Shown here one piece after another: positions 13,004-17,995 of a stretch of 17,995 nt of DNA. This stretch comes from an uncultured Chloroflexaceae bacterium. GTDB lineage: Bacteria; Chloroflexota; Chloroflexia; Chloroflexales; Chloroflexaceae. The notes beneath the pieces were generated by a model. The model had not been told where the DNA came from. It saw only the letters and a program-made list of their open reading frames with translations, and ran no database searches. Made by a program: the position numbers and the translations under genes. Location: the NCBI GenBank assembly GCA_937141995.1, contig CAKZQX010000825.1, forward strand, positions 1 through 17,995, given 5' to 3'. The first letter of the stretch is position 1. Every line of letters starts with the position of its first letter.

Positions 13004-16000
13004 CTACTTCTTCGTCACCTTGCGCCCGCGCTGCGGTGAAGACTGCCCCGAAGACGGGGTTGCGCGTCCGCGCGCGGGTTTCTGGCCGCCCTGCTCGGCA
13101 GGCACACTACGGCCTTTCGCTGCCGGCTGTGCCGCCGCCCCCTGACCGACCATTGCCGGACTTGCGGCAGCAGCGGTAGCATCACCTTCGGCAACGAGCG
13201 CGTCTGCCGTCTCGCCGGCGGCTTCGGTGCGACCGTGGCAATATTTATACTTGTTGCCACTGCCACAGGGACAGGGATCATTCCGCCCGACCTTGGGCAG
13301 CTTACGCCGCAACGTCTGGCCTTTGGTGTTCTGGGCGGGACGGTTGCCACGCGTAAGCTCGTACCCGGAGCGGGTCGCCTGCTCGCGGCGGGCCTGCTCG
13401 GTCTGGTAGGTGGCAATCTGCTGCCGGTACGCCGGCAACTGGCGGAAGAAGTTGCGCACCACATTCTGATCGATATTGTCCAGCAGTTCCTGGAACATGC
13501 GGTAGCCGGCCGTCTGGTACTGCACCAGCGGATCGCGCTGCCCGATGGCCTGCAGGCCGATGCCCTGGCGCAGATCTTCCATGGCGGTCAAGTATTGCTG
13601 CCACTCCTGATCAATGGTTTGCAACATGAGCGAACGCTGGTAGCGGCCCAGATCCTGCACCCCGATGGCCGTGCGCCAGTCGTCCAGCGCCCGTGCAACC
13701 TGGTCATTCAGCATCTCCTCGACGGCATCAAGGTCAAGCTCACCCAATACCGTACGCAGCAGTTCAACACTGCGGGCGGAAATCGCGGTGAGCATTGCCT
13801 GACGCTCAGCCTGGGTCATGCGGGCCGCCGGGTTAAAGAGCGGACGCAACTGCTCCCGAATAAACTCCGCTATGTCATGGCGCAACTGATCGCGCTCTTC
13901 GGCAGGCATGCCTTCGGTCATACGATCCAGTGCCGCCAGGTACTGCTCGATGTAGTCCTCGCGGATCTGCTCACGGATGTTGGCCGGGACATCGAGCCAG
14001 ATAACATGCTGCGGAGCAGGCAGGAGCGAGGGCACCAGTGAGAAAATCTCCCGTACCAGTAGATCGATGTGATGCCCCCGCTCGCGGTTGGGAATGATCA
14101 GCGTTTCGAGGCGGCGCTGCACCTGGTTGTCCGACAGTTCGGCCAGTTCGCCCAGATCCAGTTCATGCATCTCCGGCAAGATACCCAGCAACCGGCGCTG
14201 CACCAGCCGAATATTGACCTCGTCCGTAGCCGGGTTGGTCGCATCGGCGATGGCCTCCTGGATCTGCCCGCGCACCCAGTCGTCATAGTTCTCCAGGTAG
14301 CGCTCCACCAGGCGGGCAAACTCATCGGCGAAGAGGTCTTTGATGCGCTCTTCCAGGTCGCCCGAGGTCTGCTCACGCCAGAGCCGATTGAGATACTGCT
14401 CGGCATCGGCGGGGCCGGCGTTGCGCAACTGCTCCCCGGCATCTTCGGGCAGTTCCACGTAGGCTTCCAGTTCTGCCAGCAGGTCGTCCAGGCCCAGTTG
14501 CTGCTGTTCGGCGATCAGCGGCTCCAGGATATCGGTCAGCGTTTCATCGTCGGCGGTGCGCAGTTCGGCCAGGTCAAACTTCACATCGGGCAGAAGCCGG
14601 CTCACGCGATCATGCGCAGCATCTTCGGGTAGATCGGCAGTTTCGCGCAGATCTTCACGTATCCGGCGCAGCCGTCGTTCAGGGTCCAGGTAGCGCGACA
14701 CCAACTCACCAATCTGGCGCTGCTCGTCAGCTTCCTCCAGGATGCGGCGGCGCAGGCCATAGATGACCTCACGCTGTTTGTTCATCACGTCGTCATACTC
14801 GACGGTATGCTTGCGCATGTCGAAGTTAAAGCCTTCGACGCGGGTCTGGGCCGACTCGATGCTGCGGTTGATCAGGCCCGCCTCGATCTTCATATCCTCA
14901 CCGGCACCCAGGCGCTCCATCGCCTTTTTGACTGTATCCATCCGCCCGAAGCGGCGCATCAGGTCATCTTCCAGCGAGAGGTAGAAGGAGGACGAGCCGG
15001 GATCACCCTGGCGGCCGGCACGCCCACGCAACTGGTTGTCGATGCGGCGGGCCTCGTGCCGCTCGGTACCGATGATATGCAGGCCACCGGCCTCCTTGAT
15101 CTGCTCACGCCAGGTCAGGCAGTCCTGCTGGATCTGCAACACTTCGTCGATATAGCCGGGTTGCAACCCCGGCTCCTGTGCAACATAGGCCCGGGCACGC
15201 TCCAACTCGCCGCGCAAGACCAGTTGTACCAGCTTCGCGCGGGACGTGTAGACTCGCTTGAACAGCCTGTCGGACAGGAAGACCGCGCGGTCGCGCCCGT
15301 GGCGGTTGCGATAGTCCTGCATATCGCCAACCAGTCGCCGGATCTCAGTAATATGCTCCTCGCCAACCCAATCAAACTCGCGCAGCATAGTCCGCACTTC
15401 GAGCAGTCGCCCATTCAGCACCGCATCCACCAGCGCCATATGCTGGTCGAACTGCTCCGGTGTATCCCCCAGCACCGTATGAATGACAAACAGATGCATG
15501 CCCTCAGCTTCGATGCGCTCCAGGGATTGTTCATACTCTGCGTGCAACTGCCGCAATGCTGCCAGCAACTCAGCATCCATATCGTTGCCGGAACGCGCGA
15601 CAATCTGCTCCGGGGCGGACTTCTGCGTTTTCGGGTCGGCCAGCAGACTCTCCGCCAGTTCGGTAATCTGCTCGTGGGTAACGCCGCGCTCCTCCAGGTG
15701 CCGTGCCGCCAGCGCTTCGGGATTGCCGCCGAGCAGGATGTCGGTACCACGACCGGCCATATTGGTCGCAATTGTCACGGTTCCGGGTTGCCCGGCCTGC
15801 GCAATCACGCGCGCCTCGTCCACATTCTGCTTGGCGTTGAGCACCTGATGCTTGATCTTCTCGCGTTTGAGCAGCGCACTCAGGCGCTCCGAGGTTTCCA
15901 CCGAGGTGGTACCAACCAGGATTGGCTGTCCCTGCTCAGCGCGCTCGCGCATCTCGGTGATCAGCGCACGAAACTTAGATTCCTCCGTCGGGTAGATCTG

Positions 16001-17341
16001 ATCGCTATAATCCAGCCGGATTACTGGTTTATTGGTCGGAACAGCGGTTACTTCGGCGTTGTAGAACTTCTGAAATTCCTCCTTCTCTGTCACCGCCGTA
16101 CCCGTCATCCCGGACAGCTTGGTATATTTGCGGAAGTAGTTCTGGAAGGTAATCGTCGCATAGGTGACATTCTCGCGGCGAACCTCGACCCCTTCCTTGG
16201 CCTCAACTGCCTGGTGCAGGCCGTCACTCCAGCGGCGACCCGGCATCAAGCGCCCGGTGAACTCATCGACGATGATGACCTCGCCATCCTGCACAACATA
16301 GTCTTTATCGCGGAAGAAGACAAACTGGGCTTTGAGCGCATTTTCCAGGTAGTGCGTCAGGGTGGTGTGCTGCGGATCGTAGACACTCTCGCCCTCACCC
16401 AATTCGTCCAACTGGCGCTCGATCTTCTCCAGACCCGCTTCGGTAATGACCGTACTGCGCGTCTTCGGGTCGATCAGCACATCGCCGTCGGGTTCCTCAC
16501 CCTTCTTGACTTCGTCCGGCGTGACGCGACCGGCACGCAACGGTCGCACTAACTGGGCAAAGCGGGCATACTGACTGCTCGACTGCTGGGCCGGGCCGCT
16601 GATGATCAACGGTGTTCGCGCCTCGTCAATCAAGATATTATCAACCTCGTCCACGATGGCGTAGTAGTGACCGCGCTGGCGCACCTGCTCCATGCTGTTG
16701 ACCATGTTGTCGCGCAAGTAGTCGAAGCCAAACTCGTTGTTGGTACCGTAAGTAATATCGGCGGCGTACGCCTCCTGCCGGGTGCAGGGTTTCCAGTGAA
16801 CCAGGCGCTCGTCGTCCAGCGGAGCATCGGGATCGACATACTCCGGGTCAAATCGGGCGGAGTAGTCATGGGCAATAAAGCCTACATGCATATCAAGCAG
16901 ATGGTAGACCGGCCCCATCCAGCCCGCGTCACGGCGTGCCAGATAGTCGTTGACGGTGACGAGATGGCAACCCTGGCCTGCCAGCGCATTGAGGTAAAGC
17001 GGCAGCGTGGCAACCAGCGTTTTCCCTTCACCCGTTTTCATCTCGGCGATTTTGCCCTCGTGCATCACCATCCCCCCGATCAACTGCACATCGTAGTGGC
17101 GCATACCAATGGTACGGCGGGCAGCCTCGCGTACGATGGCAAACGCCTCCGGCAGCAGATCGTCCAGCGTCTCACCCTGGGCCAGGCGGCGGCGGAACTC
17201 GCCGGTCTTGGCGCGCAACTGCGCATTGGTCAGTTGCTGATAGGCTTCCTCCAGGCTGTTAATCGCTTCAACCTGGGGACGGTAGCGCCGCCGCACCTTC
17301 TCATCTGTGTCGCCAAAGAGTCTCTTTATGGCATTTAACAT
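13004..17341 (-). CDS. secA: Preprotein translocase ATPase SecA, greatly enlarged (1,445 aa)
   Basis: The motor that pushes unfolded precursors through SecYEG at the membrane. NBD1: MKTGEGKT (101-108), [12 protein letters not shown] (231-242); the pre-protein cross-linking region lies about 250-360; GMTGTA (411-416). NBD2: [10 protein letters not shown] (478-487), [15 protein letters not shown] (526-540), and, only after about 210 extra residues, [15 protein letters not shown] (752-766) with [13 protein letters not shown] (772-784). E. coli has about 45 residues there. The C-terminal half is also enlarged: about 370 residues separate [14 protein letters not shown] (849-862) from [13 protein letters not shown] (1239-1251). 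A SEC-C zinc motif (C1357, C1359, C1368, H1369) is followed by a 75-residue Ala/Gln/Gly tail ending in basic residues. The start is ATG 17341 with AGGAGA 8 nt before it; the frame stays open upstream to the window edge by chance. Identity is certain; the extra parts are unexplained. Confidence 0.98.
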   Translation of the reverse strand: MLNAIKRLFGDTDEKVRRRYRPQVEAINSLEEAYQQLTNAQLRAKTGEFRRRLAQGETLDDLLPEAFAIVREAARRTIGMRHYDVQLIGGMVMHEGKIAEMKTGEGKTLVATLPLYLNALAGQGCHLVTVNDYLARRDAGWMGPVYHLLDMHVGFIAHDYSARFDPEYVDPDAPLDDERLVHWKPCTRQEAYAADITYGTNNEFGFDYLRDNMVNSMEQVRQRGHYYAIVDEVDNILIDEARTPLIISGPAQQSSSQYARFAQLVRPLRAGRVTPDEVKKGEEPDGDVLIDPKTRSTVITEAGLEKIERQLDELGEGESVYDPQHTTLTHYLENALKAQFVFFRDKDYVVQDGEVIIVDEFTGRLMPGRRWSDGLHQAVEAKEGVEVRRENVTYATITFQNYFRKYTKLSGMTGTAVTEKEEFQKFYNAEVTAVPTNKPVIRLDYSDQIYPTEESKFRALITEMRERAEQGQPILVGTTSVETSERLSALLKREKIKHQVLNAKQNVDEARVIAQAGQPGTVTIATNMAGRGTDILLGGNPEALAARHLEERGVTHEQITELAESLLADPKTQKSAPEQIVARSGNDMDAELLAALRQLHAEYEQSLERIEAEGMHLFVIHTVLGDTPEQFDQHMALVDAVLNGRLLEVRTMLREFDWVGEEHITEIRRLVGDMQDYRNRHGRDRAVFLSDRLFKRVYTSRAKLVQLVLRGELERARAYVAQEPGLQPGYIDEVLQIQQDCLTWREQIKEAGGLHIIGTERHEARRIDNQLRGRAGRQGDPGSSSFYLSLEDDLMRRFGRMDTVKKAMERLGAGEDMKIEAGLINRSIESAQTRVEGFNFDMRKHTVEYDDVMNKQREVIYGLRRRILEEADEQRQIGELVSRYLDPERRLRRIREDLRETADLPEDAAHDRVSRLLPDVKFDLAELRTADDETLTDILEPLIAEQQQLGLDDLLAELEAYVELPEDAGEQLRNAGPADAEQYLNRLWREQTSGDLEERIKDLFADEFARLVERYLENYDDWVRGQIQEAIADATNPATDEVNIRLVQRRLLGILPEMHELDLGELAELSDNQVQRRLETLIIPNRERGHHIDLLVREIFSLVPSLLPAPQHVIWLDVPANIREQIREDYIEQYLAALDRMTEGMPAEERDQLRHDIAEFIREQLRPLFNPAARMTQAERQAMLTAISARSVELLRTVLGELDLDAVEEMLNDQVARALDDWRTAIGVQDLGRYQRSLMLQTIDQEWQQYLTAMEDLRQGIGLQAIGQRDPLVQYQTAGYRMFQELLDNIDQNVVRNFFRQLPAYRQQIATYQTEQARREQATRSGYELTRGNRPAQNTKGQTLRRKLPKVGRNDPCPCGSGNKYKYCHGRTEAAGETADALVAEGDATAAAASPAMVGQGAAAQPAAKGRSVPAEQGGQKPARGRATPSSGQSSPQRGRKVTKK

Positions 17342-17452
17342 CTGTAGCGTCTCCTGAACACGATAACAACCGCAGCTATGGCGAGCAGTGAGCAGGCAAT
17401 CTGCCAGACGTGCGCGACATCTCTGCGGTATCATTTGCTTGTAATCCCTGGC

Positions 17453-17481
17453 ATTATACCTGAGGCATAGTGCAGGATCAA
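17453..17481 (-). promoter_or_regulatory. secA promoter
   Basis: On the minus strand TTGATC (17476-17481), a 17-bp spacer and a perfect TATAAT (17453-17458). The transcript would start near 17446 and have a leader of about 105 nt. No SecM-like leader peptide was recognised in it. Confidence 0.83.
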
Positions 17482-17533
17482 AGATTGCCGGCTGAGTGGC
17501 GCGTGATAGGGTGGCGGAGGATGTAGGAATGTG

Positions 17534-17635
17534 CGGCTGAGGAACGTTGCAAAAATAGCCCGGATATGTAATGACCGGGAATCCCGGCTGAGGAACGTTG
17601 CAAAATAGTTCGGATATGCAATATCCGGGAGTCCC
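17534..17635. repeat. Tandem duplication with 51-bp period
   Basis: Two copies begin with CGGCTGAGGAACGTTGCAAA at 17534 and 17585 and continue with similar segments (CGGATATG[TC]AAT, CCGGGA[AG]TCCCGGCT). The second part differs at several bases, so the duplication is old. There is no third copy and no unique spacer, so it is not a CRISPR. Confidence 0.85.
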
Positions 17636-17709
17636 GGCTTTCGCCGGTAGGCTGCCGGCCGGGGCCACGGCATCCTGCCGGGAATGCCTGATCCGGCTGA
17701 AGCCGGGAC
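17628..17709. repeat. Inverted arms resembling the MITE core hairpin
   Basis: The left arm, GAGTCCCGGCTTTCGCCGG (17629-17647), pairs with CCGGCTGAAGCCGGGAC (17693-17709) except for a few bases. The same arm sequence forms the 21-bp stem in the MITE at 4206-4258. There are no terminal inverted repeats next to it, so this looks like a separate or decayed repeat sharing the same palindrome. Confidence 0.65.
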
Positions 17710-17771
17710 GCCTGAGCGGCGCTATCCGGATGAAAATCTCAACTTCATGTCGCCGGTTGAATGCAATGCAC

Positions 17772-17790
17772 GCGCGGTTGCAAGCCGCGC
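17772..17790. repeat. Short hairpin repeat
   Basis: GCGCGG, 7-nt loop TTGCAAG, CCGCGC, followed by CTAC. It resembles the hairpins at 9182-9257 (complement begins GTAGGCGCGG versus GTAGGGACGC), suggesting a dispersed palindromic family. Confidence 0.5.
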
Positions 17791-17890
17791 CTACTGCCGG
17801 CGTTGCATAGCCCTGCGGTATCAGACACGCTACAGAGTATGTTGCAGATAGTTCGGGTACAATAGAGAGAACAGAGAACAAAGAACCGAG

Positions 17891-17995
17891 AGACTGTCTG
17901 AAAAGATGATGCGCGTCGGTCACACGGCATGCGGGGTGCCCTACGACACCGGACAGCGCCCCCGGAGTCCCGGCGTCAGCCGGTTCCGGCCACAC
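17891..17995. mobile_element. MITE-like element, second copy, inverted and cut by window edge
   Basis: Starts with AGACTGTCTGAAAAG and matches the complement of 4227-4331 at 98 of 105 aligned bases by hand, with no gaps. The window ends in the loop of the internal hairpin, so the other half is missing. It lies in the spacer upstream of secA. Confidence 0.88.

Larger units (their letters stand above)
17342..17890. other. Repeat-rich spacer upstream of secA
   Basis: No gene is supported here. The stretch contains the secA promoter (17453-17481), a 51-bp tandem duplication (17534-17635), hairpin arms like those of the MITE core (17628-17709) and a short hairpin repeat (17772-17790). The second MITE copy starts directly after it. 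Confidence 0.75.

Noticed and set aside
14807..16552. 581-codon plus-strand open frame inside secA
   Set aside because: It is antisense to highly conserved SecA motifs, with no SD or known domain; long antisense frames are common in GC-rich genes.
17534..17635. CRISPR array
   Set aside because: Only two adjoining, diverged copies with no unique spacers and no cas genes.
17342..17995. SecA reading frame extended upstream to the window edge
   Set aside because: The frame lacks stops only by chance: it runs through the promoter, the tandem repeats and the MITE. ATG 17341 has the SD and matches SecA N-termini.

Overview
The window (17,995 bp, moderately high GC) looks like chromosomal DNA of a filamentous Chloroflexota bacterium (Chloroflexus/Roseiflexus-like). 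This is inferred from gene content: an unusually long SecA, an Uma2-type nuclease, PspC and TPR membrane proteins, and cell-wall hydrolases with divergent motifs. No 16S or marker search could be run. There are twelve protein genes, no tRNA, rRNA or CRISPR array, one complete MITE-like element and part of a second copy. Most genes have a clear Shine-Dalgarno (SD) sequence, and several have good sigma-70-type promoters.

Left third (1-3575, minus strand): an apparent operon for a heptose-containing surface polysaccharide. hddA (D-glycero-D-manno-heptose 7-phosphate kinase) comes first, then gmhB (heptose bisphosphate phosphatase), then a Wzz/BY-kinase-like chain-length regulator that runs off the left edge. 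The regulator keeps the kinase fold signature but has lost key nucleotide-binding residues. The hddA leader carries a six-base tandem repeat. Bases 3576-4522 hold no convincing gene; they contain control DNA and a 171-bp MITE-like element with terminal inverted repeats and a possible 5-bp target duplication.

Middle (4361-9161): a plus-strand run of three membrane-anchored envelope proteins. It starts from a perfect TTGACA-17-TATAAT promoter: an FG-GAP-like calcium-loop protein, then a GH73-like glucosaminidase overlapping an M23-type peptidase by 4 bp. The M23 domain has altered metal ligands and a calcium-loop-like insertion. A minus-strand membrane TPR protein converges on this run, separated by two hairpin terminators, one of them symmetrical and apparently bidirectional. 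A PspC-domain envelope-stress protein is transcribed away from the TPR gene across a region holding two dyads.

Right half (9178-17341, minus strand): housekeeping genes holB (clamp-loader delta'), fabF (beta-ketoacyl-ACP synthase with a 65-residue N-terminal extension), an Uma2-family protein, and a 1,445-residue secA. The secA has a large insertion in its second nucleotide-binding domain and a greatly enlarged C-terminal half. fabF has a candidate promoter almost 300 bp upstream. The DNA upstream of secA (17342-17995) holds its promoter, a 51-bp tandem duplication, short hairpin repeats, and half of a second MITE copy in the opposite orientation.

The strongest leads are the degenerate BY-kinase, the M23 domain with two changed zinc-ligand positions, the expanded SecA, the MITE family, and the long leader upstream of fabF. 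No complete new defence or mobile system is visible.
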